Part shown: positions 22,573 to 34,194 of the stretch, in pieces
Numbering within the stretch: position 1 is the first letter of the stretch
Layout: each line of letters opens with the position of its first letter
DNA from: Kappaphycus alvarezii
Lineage: Eukaryota > Rhodophyta > Florideophyceae > Gigartinales > Solieriaceae
Reading direction: 5' to 3'
Assembly: GCA_002205965.3 (NCBI GenBank)
Contig: NADL03000136.1
Location: forward strand, 124,001-188,000
Length of the DNA: 64,000 nt
Position numbers and translations under genes: made by a program
The notes under the pieces: model-generated
What the model saw: the letters and a program-made list of their open reading frames with translations, nothing else
What the model was told of the DNA's origin: nothing
Database searches by the model: none

Positions 22573-23495
22573 TGTCAGAATTCGAAGATGCTTTTGTCAG
22601 GCGGACAATGCCAACCGACAGTAGTTCCAATTCATTACGTATGATTAGGTATATTTTAGATTAATTTACGGTGCTTTATACTGTCAGTCACGACATGCAA
22701 CTGTACTGCATTTTGTCAGCTAGTCTACAGTATACTCCTGACCTGGGCACCTCAGCATGAGCCCCGGTCGCACGGGGAACACAAGACAAGGCCGGACATC
22801 AGGGCGACGGGCGCCACCGGCGGTACCGATTACTTCGATGTGACCTTCGTGAACCCACTGGCCCCTTCTCACCTTAGAATGAGAACCTTTAACCCCCTTA
22901 CCAGCTTGAACGCAGCCCATGCGGACAAGCTACGAAAATACCAGGGATTCTTAGCCAGCTTACCTGGCAGGAACAGACTCGTGCCCGTTCCTATCTCCAC
23001 ACTCGGGGGGTGGCATCCCGAAGCGTTCCGCCACATCACGGAGGTAGCCCGAGCGGTCGCCAGCCCAACGAGCCCTGCCAATACTCCAGGGTGAGGACAA
23101 TTCTCCTCCAACGACACGCGGCGTTGATGGTCACCTCCAACGCAGCTTGCTTGTCAACCGGTCTACCAGCTACTTTCTAGTTGTTACACACGCTCAAGCA
23201 CTTGCAGTATAGGTCCTGCCAATGGTTTCATTACAAGTACAGAGGACTCCCAACCTTTCCATTACTCACAGTAAACCAACCCAATTCCCTCCCCTCAAGC
23301 ATGGGAATCTACAGCATAAAGAGAGTGATGGTGTAGCATCCCGCACACCATCACCACCAACAACATCATCAACAAACAAAACAACAACAACAGCAAATTT
23401 GGATGCCTCCTCCCCCCATTACTGTGCTCGGTATAGCACAAACCAATTGGTCGATATTGGGCTCTCGCCCCGCTCATCTCCGGGGCGAAACCACA
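22573..23495 (+). repeat. 5' LTR of the copia element, interrupted
   Basis: It is homologous to 29613-30001 in two blocks, 22573-22755 and about 23298-23495. About 530 bp between them is absent from the 3' LTR. It ends GGGCGAAACCACA like the 3' copy. Confidence 0.9.
22757..23297 (+). mobile_element. LINE C-terminal fragment inserted in the LTR
   Basis: The translated reading TDYFDVTFVNPLAPSH, then RLVPVPISTLGGWHPEAF and VTSNAACLSTGLPATF, is the best-preserved copy of the LINE C-terminus also seen at 5.2 and 17.0-17.4 kb. Upstream RPDIRAT completes the RPD...DVT pattern of RLE-type LINEs. CCTCAGCATG on the left and CCTCAAGCATG on the right suggest a roughly 10-bp target duplication. The insert ends with about 100 bp not matched elsewhere here. 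Confidence 0.75.
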
Positions 23496-23499
23496 TTCC

Positions 23500-24070
23500 G
23501 GAATTTAACTTCGCCCTCCCCGTTCTGCTGACTTGAATCCTATTGCCCCCCACTGCTGCTTTGGAAACTCTTGTTTCTTCTCTGTTGTTTGTTGTTAGGT
23601 TTGGTCAGTGGTAACTATTCTAGCCTGGTTTTTGTCTTGGTGCTGGTATCGGCTTTGGTTTCGCTTTCGCTCTCGGTCTTGGTATTTGCAGCTTGGTCTC
23701 TGTTCTGTACATTCTTTTTGCTCGTCTGCTTCCTCTTTGCTGTTTGCAGTTCCTGGTTCTGGTCTATTGTGTTGGTCTGGTGCTGTCGCTGTCCCTTGGG
23801 TCTGTCTACTCCTACACTGTGCCTGGTTGTGGTCTGGCTGTGGTTCTACGAGCTCTTAGTACTGGTTAGGAATCTACTTGGCTAGCTGGTTGTGGTGGCT
23901 ACTTTGTTCTTGGAAACCTTTGCTACATTGCTTGACTCGTTTGTGCCTTTTTGTTTTAAGCTCAGCTTGCTTTAGTCACCTAGCTGTTCTAGGTATCACT
24001 GCAGGGTATCTTATAACTAGTAAGTTAACCTTAGGTATCTAACATACTGACCAGTCGGCTTCTACATAGT
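23500..24070 (+). other. low-complexity spacer inside the copia element
   Basis: The sequence is T/G/C-rich, dominated by repeated TTGGT, TCTG and CTTTG words. Long hydrophobic frames here (Leu/Val/Phe runs) come from composition, not from a gene. Confidence 0.5.
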
Positions 24071-24073
24071 GTC

Positions 24074-24766
24074 TACGCTACGTGAACACCTGGAGGACGT
24101 CTTCCGTTCAGAGCTTGACTCTGACGTGGAGCGGAACGTGGCCCCTGCTCATCGATCACGAGGCAGTGAGCGCGGAGGAAGTACCGGGAGAACGTTCTTT
24201 TTCCCCTACAGCAACGCCCGGTGACAATCTCCTCTCCATCCTGGCAACAACGGTAGTAAATTTAGACAACGCCCCCTCCCTTCCGGACGACCTGTCACCA
24301 AGGCTTCCTCTTCTCGTACTCCACCTCCTCCCACACCGCCTTCTACCGCTACCTATCCTCCTCATCCCTCACACCCACCGTCCGAATCCCAAAGCTCCTA
24401 GTCCCTACCGCGACGCCCGCAGCTCCGCACGCCCGTGCTTCTAGCTCTCGTCAGCTGAGGCCGATAGAAGAAGGGATTTCGTACCACATCTACCGCCTAG
24501 CGAACAACCGCATCAGAAAGAAGAAGAAGGGCAAGACAAGTCAAGCCCATTGCGCGATTTGTGACCGCAACTTTTCACCTCACCTGCAGCTTAACGTCCA
24601 CAAAAAGGTAAGGACCACATTTATAAGGTCTGGAAACTTGAAAACCGAGGGGTTTCCACTGCGAGTTGTGCAATATCACCATCCACAACAAGCCTGACGC
24701 AGATCTTCATATTCTCACTAAGAAGCACGTCAAGAACGAGCGACTTCGCTTAGGACTTCTTTAAAT
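24074..24766 (+). CDS. C2H2/U1-type zinc-finger ORF inside the copia element
   Basis: The conceptual order is an acidic N-terminus (STLREHLEDVFRSELDSDVE), a Pro/Ser-rich linker, a basic patch (RLANNRIRKKKKGKTS), and two zinc fingers. These are HCAICDRNFSPHLQLNVHKK near 24550-24608 and CELCNITIHNKPDADLHIL..KKH near 24665-24740. The second fits the C-x2-C-x12-H-x5-H spacing of U1/matrin-type nucleic-acid-binding fingers. The blocks fall in more than one frame, with at least two frame changes in the linker and one between the fingers. It lies between the copia 5' LTR and gag, where no such gene is expected, so it may be a captured or later-inserted gene, or LINE ORF1. The function is inferred only as nucleic-acid binding. 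Confidence 0.55.
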
Positions 24767-27700
24767 ATTCCGACCCCCCATGCATCCTAAAGAATACGTT
24801 TTTCTATCATCAGGAACCGTTGAAAGGGGCGTCTCAAGATGGTCACTCTAGAGTATATCCAGAAATTCTGTAACATATATAAACCAATTTACCCGTCACA
24901 TTGTAACGTTAAAGTTGCTCTTTCTCTTTACATCAATGCTGACCCGCAATCTTACATGAAGATGCGATAATAGGCCTTCGCGAAGACCTCCCCGTGGAAA
25001 TACTTTAGAACACAGAATTTATTTCTGGCCCTGGTACTGTCAGGCTTCTCCGCGACTACTTGAAACTACACGGGCTGGAGTACACTCAGCATCCAGAAAA
25101 TTCGCGTATTTCCTGGGGAATCCCATCAATGCTTTATCGGTCGGAACAGGATAAGAACGAAGCATATGCCGTACTCGCTAGTGCAAAAAGGACATAATGA
25201 AGTCCATTCAACTCTCAAGTTAATGAGAATCTCGTATATTGACGATTAGAGGGTTGCTCACAACCTTGCAACTCGTTTCAAATACTCGGAAAAGTTTACA
25301 GGTAAACTTGGTGAGGATATCAACGATACATATCCAACTACCTCGATGCCACCCAGATTATGAACTCCCTAACGATAAGAAGTTGCAATACTTCATAACG
25401 TTTTCGAAGGTGAAGCGAAACGGTTCTACCGTGAGCATATCTCTGGGCGCTGTGAATGTTTTCGGAAGCGGTAGCTATTATGAGGGAAGAATAAATAGTT
25501 CTACCCGTCAGAATCGAATTCGTAAACACCTTCAAAGCTTAAGACTTTCCGCTGTAATCGAAAGCAAGCGTTGTACTGTGCCTGATTGGAAGAACTAAGG
25601 GAGACAATCACCAAATTTGCTCCGCAAGGTCCCCCGCAGCACAGGTCTGAGGAAGACAAAGTCGAGTACCTCTATAAGGCTGTCGTTGGTGCGCCCTGGG
25701 CTAAAGCATCAATCGCAAATGCTCTATCGGCAAAACCCCAGTGGAATTTTCAACAGCTGTACACTTCTCTGGATTCAAGTTGGTTGATAAATCAAGAAGA
25801 GATTGAAGGAAACCAGAGAGATTCCAAAGCTCCTGGTCGTTCGGAACCCTCATTGAGACCGAACGCACCTCCGACAATTCCGAATATTCCTTCTCTACTT
25901 CAACCACGGAACATATGGTAAGCCCCGTAAACCAGGATCGCGTTCGTCTGCTCCCGCGTCATATCTACGCCGTCAAGAACAATCCAATCGTTCCAATGGC
26001 TATCGTAAGGATACACCCGGCAAAAATGGTCTTGACCGCTTCGGAAATGTTCGCCGGTGTAACAATTGTGGAGACAAAAATCATTTCATTCGAGAATGCC
26101 CTATGCCTCGGAATGTCATGAATAATGTCAGCAATGCGTTAAGCAGAAATCCAGGTCGTGCTAAGCAAATCCTCTTCGAACTATGTCAACAAGTCGAAGA
26201 TGCCATGTTTAGTGATAATGAGGACGCAGAAGATCCGTTCAACGACACTGAGGAGAAAATTGACTGCTCCAATGAAGATGAAGGAAATAATGTCCCAATG
26301 AGCAAAAATCCCAGTTACGGCTGAAAATTTTCACAATGACATCATGGGATCCTATACAGAGAGCTTTGATGTAGACTTTGGTCCTGAAAATTTTCTTTAA
26401 GGAACAGTAAATCACCCTCCCGTATGAAAATTTTCATTCGGTACTGCTCTCCAGAAAAGTAGGACTCCATCTAGAGTCGATATAAGTTCTAACTTCAGTC
26501 GACGTATCCAATTTCATCAAAAACACATACTTCCCATGATGTTTTCTTGACTGATGCAGAAACGGTTGCCTTCCACAGAAAACTGAGCCTGAAAGGGCAA
26601 ACGGAATGGCAAGGGGCATGCATTGACTCTGGTGCTCAAAGAACAGTCATTGGTCTTCAGCAAGCCCGTGCGTATTGTAGATTCATGGGTAATAAATTCA
26701 AGATGAAGAAAAGCAGAAACCTATACAGGTTTGGACAACACGTTCAGCGTGCTATCGGCTCGATTGGTATTCTGATCCCTCTGCCTACATCTCCTATATC
26801 TTTCCAGGTTGATGTCGTCAATTCTGATATACCATTCTTGCTTGGACTTGACACACTTGACAGGATACAGGTTTATTTCAACAACGTGGAAAACACTATG
26901 TGTAATCCAGTCCTGCAATGGAAGATGCCTGTTGTTCGCAAAAATGGTCATGCTTACCTTCTATGGAACCAAAGTGTCATCAACTTTACCCATAGCGAGC
27001 TGACTAAACTCATCGAGGTTTCCATCACCCTTCCACTGAAAAATTATTGAATCTTCTCAAAAAGGCCCGACCGGAAGAGTGTGATGCTAATACGAAACAA
27101 ATCCTCGAAATTTCGCGACATTGCGATACATGTCAACGTCTTGGTCCTACTCCCATTCGCTTCAAGGTATCCATGCAAGATGAACGATAGATTTAATGTT
27201 TATCAACAATCATCCAGTCCTCCATGTTATCGATACAGCCACTCATTTTTCAAGCGCCGTTTTCTTAGACCCGAGCTCAGGATACAATCAGAGTGTTGAA
27301 GGAATCTGGCTTGCTTTTCTTGAGGCCTGGTGTCTAAAGTACTCTGGATACCCTAATCAGATTCGGACCGACGCAGGATCAGTATTTAACTCCCCGATGG
27401 AAAGACATCTTGAATGGATGTGGAATCAAACTTAGAATTTCTGGTGTTGAAGCCCATAACTCTCTCGGTATAGGGGAACGACTTCATGCTCCGCTACGCC
27501 GTATCTTTCGAAAGGTTCATCGAATGTACCCCCACATCAGAAAGGAGCTTCTCCTCGAGATTGCTAACAAAGCCATGAATGACACCATTGGAGAAAATGG
27601 TTTAGTCCCTTCATTTCTGGTATTTGGAATCCAACCGAGGTTCCCAGTTTTAAACTCAAACTACCCCAGCAAAGTGAACGCATGAAAATTATTGCCGATG

Positions 27701-29612
27701 CCATGATGGAAATGAAAACACTACCATTGCATAAAGAAGTATTACAATGCATTACGTAGTAATGTCCCTTCTGCTTCGGACAGAGTTTACTACCCGGTGA
27801 CGAGTTCTCATCTTCAGAGAGAAAGAGAAGGAATAGATAGGTCCTTATGCATTTATCGATTTCCATGACAAAATGGTTCATGTTCAAAGGGGAAATTCTC
27901 CGATTCATCGTTTCAACACACAACAAGCGAAATTGCACTTGCGCGAAATTAGGGAAGAACTTTTCGACCCTTCGGAATTCTCCAACCCCTCTGAATTCTA
28001 TCAAACTATGTTGAAACCATTCCGTTCTCAAAACAACCCCCCTAGTCCTCTCTTACCTACTCATCTTACAGAGATTATTCATCCCAAAGATCCACGCACA
28101 GCTGAGTTCGGTCCAGCGAAACGAAAGGAAATCATGGGACAAATTGAACGTGGCACATGGAAAGTAGTATGCAAGGATGAAGTCCCATACAACAAAGATG
28201 TTCTAGGTGAAGTTTTGTTCTTGTCATCAAAGATTCTGGTACAAATCTTGAAGTGCGGAAAGTTAGATTCGTCGCACAAGGTCATAGGGATAAAATAAAA
28301 GAATTTCTTGTCCATGACACTAGCACTGCACGTCAACATTCGATCATAATACTAGTTGGAATTGCATCTATTTTCGGCTTCAAGCTCTTCTCAACGGATG
28401 TTACACAAGCATATCTGCAAAGCGCCGAGAAACTTCTCAGAGACATCTTTGTAAAACCGACAAAGGAATTTGAGCTTAGCCCGGATGCAATGCTTAAGCT
28501 TCTTAAGCCACTCCATGGACTCCCTGACAGTGTTGATTATTGGGGAAGAACAATTTGCGAACATTTAAGATCCGATCTTGGAATGGAATCTACAACTAAC
28601 GACGGATCATTCTTCTTTAAGATAATTGATTAGAAGCTTTCTGGCCTTTGTGTAACCTATGTCGACGATTTACTTCAAGCTGGAAATGAGCACTTTGAAA
28701 AGTTCTCAAGGAAAACCGAAAATCGTTTCAAGTGTGAACCTAGGGAGTACGATAACATCCAGTTCTCTGGAGCGCAAATCGAAAGAAAACCATTTGGCTT
28801 CGAAGTGCATCAATCAAACTACATAAAGAGGCTCAAATTACTTCTCTCTGATGCCTCTTTTAGTTCGTGTAAATCACAGAAGGCTAAAATGGCTTGGATA
28901 GCATACAAGAGACCTAATATTTCATTTCGAGCCGTCCACGCCGCTAAACTTACGGAAGATGTATTCAAAAAAGACCCGCAGAAGCATATCAAAAGGATCA
29001 ATAGCCTTAAATGTCGTCAGACATGACACCTCTATGCGTTCTAAGTTTCCGAAGCTTTATTTGAATTAACTTTACTTGCGTGTTTACTCCGATGTATCAT
29101 TTGCTACAAATATCGACGGATCATCACAGCTTGGATACATTATTTCTTGGCAGATGAAACTGAAAAGTGTCAACCGCTTTACTGGTCATCTCAAAAATCG
29201 AAACGTGTCACGAGGTCTGTGCTTTGCAGTGAAGTTATGGTATTAGCTAATGCATTCGATATGTCCTACGCTTTGAAAAATGACTTGCAGAAATTGTTGT
29301 TAAGACCTGTTGCTATCATCATGTTTACGGATAGATTGTCTCTTTTCTATGTTATTAATATGGCAACTACGACTAGTTAGAAACGTCTCATGATAGATAT
29401 TGCTACTGTTAAAAGTTCTTACAAGTCGAAATAACTCTAGAACATCAACTTTAGTCGCTCTGAGTCCAACCCTGCTGACGCTCTAACAAAATTCAAAAGT
29501 GACTCAATTCTACACCACATCATCCGAGATGGTCGCATTAGTCATCTAATTGAGCAATGGATTGATAGAGAAAGCTAAATTTGTTTGATTCAAACGAACA
29601 GAGGGGTGGGAA

Positions 29613-30001
29613 TGTTAGAATAAGAAGATGTCTTTGTCAGGCGGACAATGCCAAGCGACAGTAGTTCCAATTCACTACGGATGATGACTAGAATTGGTTA
29701 TTTTAGATTAATTTACTGTGCTTTATACTGTCAGTTAATCTATGCAAGTTTACTGCATTTTTTCAGCTAGTCTACAGTATACTCCTGACCTGGGCACCTC
29801 AGGCAGGGGAATCTACAGTACAAAGACAGTGATGGTGTTGCATCCCGCACCCATCACCAACAACAACATCATCAACAAACAAATCAAAAACAACAGCAAA
29901 CTTGTGTGCCTCCTTCCCCACCCCATTATTGTGCTCGGTATAGTACAAACCAATTATATATTTGGGCTCCCGCCCCTGTTCATATCCTGGGCGAAACCAC
30001 A
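29613..30001 (+). repeat. 3' LTR of the copia element
   Basis: 389 bp from TGTTAGAATAAG to GGCGAAACCACA. It is uninterrupted and so defines the intact LTR length. GTGAG follows. Confidence 0.92.
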
Positions 30002-30231
30002 GTGAGGGATAGAAATTGAGCACGGGGAACGACACGATTGATTTAGGATCCACGGTGGACAAGACTTTGGAAGTAATTTGGTGAAAGGGATTTTTTTGAA
30101 TTGGGCATCCGGCAAGATGGAGTCACAGAAGGAAAAGAAGCTACTTGATTTCTCGTGTGATTGAATCTGCGTGTTTTTTTGATGATTTTTTCGTTGATTT
30201 TTTATTGCGCGAGGAGTGCACAAGGTACGAA

Positions 30232-30456
30232 TGTTAGGGTTCAATTAGTACGTGGCACATACACGTGTATTGTCAGCAAAGTGCATTAACAGGTACAGTA
30301 GTATTCTGTTAGCAACGCACCTAGATTGCATTCAGAGCCCCTCAAAGGTCTATATAAAGCACCCCTGACCTGGTCTCCAGGTCCAGAGAGGCATCAGTGA
30401 TTGGAAGTACAACATTCCTGGTCCGTGCTTTGCAACTTCCGAGTGAAGTTTTAGCA
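30232..30456 (+). repeat. solo LTR of the 18.3-kb family
   Basis: About 225 bp matches 18327-18551, starting TGTTAGGGTTCAATTAG and containing CTATATAAAG. No retroelement coding follows; the next sequence is a LINE remnant. No target duplication is clear. Confidence 0.75.
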
Positions 30457-31470
30457 GTACTGTTGTTGGCACCCATGAAGCCATTCGAACAGCACTACAG
30501 TTCCTCTCCTCCCCGGAGGTGCGCAGTTTGGGTGTAGAACTCCGCATTGATAAGTGTGCCGGCTGGTGGCCAACCATTAAGACCCTACCTGGTCAGCATT
30601 CCCTCCCATATGAGCTTTGACAGAACTATGAAGACGGAACAAAAGTGCTCCGCGCTCCCATCGCGTCGGACCCAATCATGGAGCGCGAGTTCACAACGCA
30701 CGTCACTTCGTTACAGCCTCTCCTCAAATCCCTCTTAACCCTGTAGGATATTCATGTAGCTCTCCACCTACTGCGGACCTGCGTTGGTCGGATCAACTAA
30801 CTCTTGCGTGTAGTTCTCTCTTATTCCAATTCCACTCTTAAGGGAGCTGCGGAATTCGAAACTGCTGTTGAAGACAGGCTGCGGCGGATGGTGGGCGGGG
30901 TACTGGACGCCGACACTTTTCGGGAATTACAACTTCCTATTGCGCCCTTTGAGACCCGCAAGCCAATATTTGGCATCGGTCTCCGCTCCGCTAAATTGAC
31001 TGCGGCGGCTTCCTTCCTTTCCTTCGTGTCCCTCACATGTGCCATGTGCTCTACCCTTCTCCCTGTGCTACAGAACACTGGCCTCCAATCCTACACATCC
31101 ACATTTCGGTCTCATGAAGAGTGGAAGAGCAAGTGGCACCCGAGAAGGTTGTCCAGTTCACGGCTATAGACTCAAGGCAGCGGGATGGGCAAGGGCAACT
31201 CGCTCGCCCAGTTGAGTAAAAGGCCTTTGACGCCATTCCAAAGTGGATGGGAGGACCACCGTGGCATTCGGAGCCTCGTTTTCAGTGGATGGTTGCATGG
31301 ACTGGCTTTCATGCCAACCGGCTCTAGGCCTGGGCACCTACATCTCGGACCACATTTATAAGACGTGGTTGCAGTTTCAGGCACCACTGCTTCCTCCCGC
31401 TTCAAAATGCCACAAGGGGAAATGCACATGGCACGAATCCATGGCGTGCCTCGGATGAGGACGTCAGGAA
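30457..31470 (+). mobile_element. LINE reverse transcriptase C-terminal remnant
   Basis: The translation runs through the region after the RT catalytic core of a non-LTR element. It reads SLGVELRIDKCAGWWPTIKT, VLRAPIASDPIMEREF, DIHVALHLLRTCVGRINY, AAEFETAVEDRLRRMVGG, then RKPIFGIGLRSAKLTAAASF and LGTYISDHIYKTWLQFQ. This order (thumb region, then a G-GLRSA block, then a WL..P...GTYI block) is familiar from RLE-type LINE proteins that end in the RPD/DVT domain seen elsewhere in this window. The palm with YADD is missing. Four or more frame changes show it is dead. Confidence 0.75.
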
Positions 31471-31959
31471 AAGGGGTGAGACCAAAAGGCGTTTGGTCGA
31501 TCCACCAGCTATGATCGATAACTTTCGTCTATTGGGGTGAGAGACCCTGTTGGCTATTTATACTCTTCAGGGAGGCATGCTGCCGCCCGCGCGACCAGTT
31601 AGGCGGCCGCCGCTACCGCCGGTGCTGTGATGGCCAGGTGAAAGTGGAAGCTGGAACGTGATTTACTTAGTAAGCAACGTCATAGGTGATATACTGTAAG
31701 CCTGACTCCGTGAGCGTAGTGTTGGTAGCCCACATGTGGCCATGGTAATACTGTACTGAAAACAGTTACCTATGGGCATCCTGTATAGCATCCTGTTTCG
31801 TGTGAAGAATAGCGCTGTGCGCTACACTCCCCTCTTTCAGAGGCCGAGCTAGGCGCGCGCCCGTGTGGCGCAGTGGACTTCCGCTTGGGTAATTTGGCAG
31901 AGAGTTGCAGCGCGTCCGCGCAGACGCGAGCTATCGGCTCGAGTGTATCTTCGTTGTTG
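31471..31959. other. no recognised gene
   Basis: This spacer lies between the LINE remnant and the minus-strand gypsy tail. Only short ORFs are present. Confidence 0.3.
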
Positions 31960-32280
31960 CTAAGCCCTTCCAGATCCGAACGTGTAGGTTATCAGGAATT
32001 CCTCAAGACTCATCAGGCGGGATACCGCCATGCCCGTTTCGGACTGCAAGGCGTGCGAAATGATGACCACCTTGTCAATCTCGCTGTCGCCAAAGAGCTT
32101 GAGTCGGGAAGCATTTATGTCCTCTAATTTTCCATTACGAAGATCCTCGATTTGGTAGACGTAGTCGTTCAGGGCCTTGCGGACCTGGCGTGGTCCGCGC
32201 CAGTGGAAGCAGAGTTTCTCACCGGCGTGGAAGTCGGAGCGGGCTACGAGTACGTATTCGCCTTCGGTGAAATTCGGCAA
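31960..32280 (-). mobile_element. Ty3/gypsy integrase C-terminal fragment
   Basis: The minus-strand translation reads EGEYVLVARSDFHAGEKL, HWRGPRQVRKALNDYVYQIE, DINASRLKLFGD and SHALQSETGMAVSRLMSLEE. This is the post-core tail of a gypsy integrase in the style I recall from oomycetes. It is an isolated piece of another gypsy copy with no LTR nearby. It directly abuts the pogo-like transposase on the same strand. Confidence 0.75.
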
Positions 32281-32303
32281 CTGTTACAGCAGCCAAAATG
32301 CCA

Positions 32304-33725
32304 TCAACTAATCGCTATCACCGACCATCTAAAAATATCATCTTTACCCACCGGATTCAAAGGCTCACTGGCAGACATACGATTCTCTTGGCGAACGGCT
32401 GAAGTAATAGCTGACTGTATGGCACTTTCGTCTCTAGTGTCCACCAAATTAGAAACGGAAATTACTGCGGAAGAATCAAGACGCAGTAAACCCGTGTGTA
32501 TCCAACAGTTCGCGATGACTTTTAGGGACATATTGGCCCATAAAGATTTCAACCATGTCATAGAGGTTAGTTGATCAAGCTTGTAAAGCTTAGTCACATC
32601 TACATCCATCAGATGCAAAACGCGATCCGTCTGCAGCCTCCGAAATTCAGACTTTAAAGCCTTATTGATACCTGCGTCACAAGGTTGCAGTTTCGAGGTC
32701 AAGTTTGGAGGCAAAAATTCGACGCGAACGCACGACAACTTGGAACTGTCTCTATCGTTCCATGCGCCGAACAGTTGTCAATGAGTAGCAAAATTTTTCG
32801 CCCAAATTTTTCCTTCACAAAATTGTCGAATCATCCAAGCCACTCAAAGAAGACAACAGAAGTCATCCAAGCATTAGTGTTGTGATGGTAGTCAAATCCC
32901 AGTTCCTGTCCACTCTTTTTCTTGAAGCACCTCGGGCGGCGAGCCTTCCCGATTATCATTAGAGGGTACTTTCGACTACCATCCGCGTTGCAGCACGCCA
33001 AGCCCGTCATCCGTGTCTTTTCTTTTTTGCCCCTTTCCAGTTCCTGTTCTTAAATTGTTGTATCCGGCGGCATATTGTAAACTAAGCCAAACTCATCGGC
33101 AATAACGGGATTCGAACCCGTAAAATATAGTTTGGAAAAGTATTGAATTTACCAATTCTTCCATACTCGCATTTTTATATTGTTCCAAAATTCTCGTAGT
33201 TCCAAATATCATCAACCTGATACAACTGAAGCGTTTCACTCAAAGCCTTTAACCCCGTTGCAGCCCCCTCCACGCTGGCATCCCCGGCCTCCCCCTTGTC
33301 TTCCGGCACTTTAAGTGCCATCTTTTCTGAAACCGAGATAGCCAACCGGTATCATATGTGAAATCAAGTTTTTTGTCGTCTGTGAGCTTACCGTTTGCGA
33401 GGTCTTTCAGCTTGTGAGCTTTCTGTTGAATCATTGCGTCTGAGAGGCATATACGTCGACTGTACTGATCGCACACCCACCATAAAGCTCTTGCTCGAGA
33501 GCGTGGTTGCCGCCAGTCCTATCCCGCTTGTTTACCCCGAGTCGGTTTGTTAGTCTTTTTCCTTAAACGCTTTGAGAATGCGGGAAATTGTGGACTGATT
33601 AGGGCGTTTAGGTAATCAGAACTTTTCATGTGCCCACTTTGCTATAATCCTCTGCTCGTGGCACTCCCCGTCTGCTATGTGGCGCGAGTACTCCGCATAG
33701 ATTAAAGACCTTTGTTTTTCTGTGA
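32304..33725 (-). mobile_element. pogo/Tigger-like DNA transposase (Tc1/mariner superfamily), interrupted
   Basis: The protein reads from 33.72 kb down. The N-terminal helix-turn-helix has LIYAEYSRHIADGE and PNQSTISRILKAF. A CENP-B/Tc5-type DNA-binding domain follows (DAMIQQKAHKLKDLANGK, TGWLSRFQKRWHLKCR). The DDE_1 core has ADEFGLVYNMPPDTT near 33040-33100, GLACCNADGSRKYPLMIIGK and ILLLIDNCSAHG near 32750-32800, and LPPNLTSKLQPCDAGINKAL near 32650-32720, then NCWIHTGLL. All three catalytic Asp positions (ADEFG, LIDNC, QPCDAG) are visible. This family cuts and pastes into TA sites. Breaks include stops in the N-terminal part and a roughly 100-bp insertion with a tRNA-like sequence just before the first Asp. 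No terminal inverted repeats were found. Confidence 0.85.
33098..33170 (-). tRNA. tRNA-like sequence, anticodon UCC (Gly?), probably a pseudogene
   Basis: The 73 minus-strand bases fold as a cloverleaf. The D-arm is GAA/TTC with loop GAATTGGTAAA. The anticodon arm is ATACT-TTTCCAA-ACTAT, with one C-C mismatch and anticodon UCC. The T-arm is perfect (ACGGG-TTCGAAT-CCCGT). The acceptor is poor, because GCGAGTA does not match TATTGCC. The TATTGCC end is probably already transposase sequence (codons before ADEFG), so the true 3' acceptor was lost at the junction. The AT-rich, short-variable-arm form looks organellar. It lies inside the pogo transposase gene. Confidence 0.5.
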
Positions 33726-34194
33726 GCATTGCAGTGCCCGATGGAACGAATGAAGCTTGCAATCGGAAGGTGAATGTGCCAGCTTCTGCAGAATACTACT
33801 GTTTTATCTTATTTATTGCGGATATTGAGTCCCTTTTGGATCCTTCTGTCGGCTCCTACCCCAATCACAGCGTAGACGGCCACCGTTTGCTCCTACATGA
33901 TCCAAAGGTAGGAACGATGTAACGGTTGCCTTCATCAGACGGATGTTTTCGTCATTACCCGTATGCATCCACATGCATACTGATGTTTTAAAAAACATAA
34001 GTAAAAATTAAGTTCACGAATTTTTAAGGTATGCACGGTATGCGGGAAAACAAGAATGTTTCATAAATGGCCCAATTTCGAAGAATTGGGGTCGGTAGAC
34101 CCATTCTGCAAGCATGTTATGCGGGAAATGCGCTTAAGCGGTATGAATTTAACCGGGAAACACTGTATTGCTCATTTTTCTCAATGAATTCTCT
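33726..34194. other. no recognised gene
   Basis: This spacer lies between the pogo element and the copia LTR. Nothing that I can support was seen. Confidence 0.3.

Larger units (their letters stand above)
22568..30006 (+). mobile_element. Ty1/copia LTR retrotransposon with nested inserts (broken)
   Basis: The LTRs lie at 22573-23495 and 29613-30001, and a 5-bp target duplication GTGAG occurs on both sides. The 3' LTR is preceded by a purine-rich tract. Parts in copia order are: gag and a zinc knuckle (about 25.2-26.2 kb; CNNCGDKNHFIREC); protease (about 26.6-26.9 kb; DSGAQRT, then FLLGLDTLD); integrase (about 27.0-27.7 kb); reverse transcriptase (about 28.2-28.9 kb; STDVTQAYLQSA, YVDDLLQAG); and RNase H (about 29.1-29.55 kb). 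The LTRs agree at roughly 85-90 percent by eye outside the insert, so the insertion is of middling age. Its coding region is broken in ten or more places. A LINE fragment sits in the 5' LTR, and a zinc-finger ORF lies between the LTR and gag. Confidence 0.92.

Noticed and set aside
23571-23885. ORF full of Leu/Val/Phe that looks like a membrane protein
   Set aside because: The DNA is low-complexity (TTGGT/TCTG words) and two frames give equally hydrophobic products, so composition explains it.
30735-30760. CCCTGTAGGATATTC shared with the LINE tail repeat at 3.1 and 17.45 kb
   Set aside because: Only about 15 bases match and the surrounding sequence is coding for the RT region; taken as chance.
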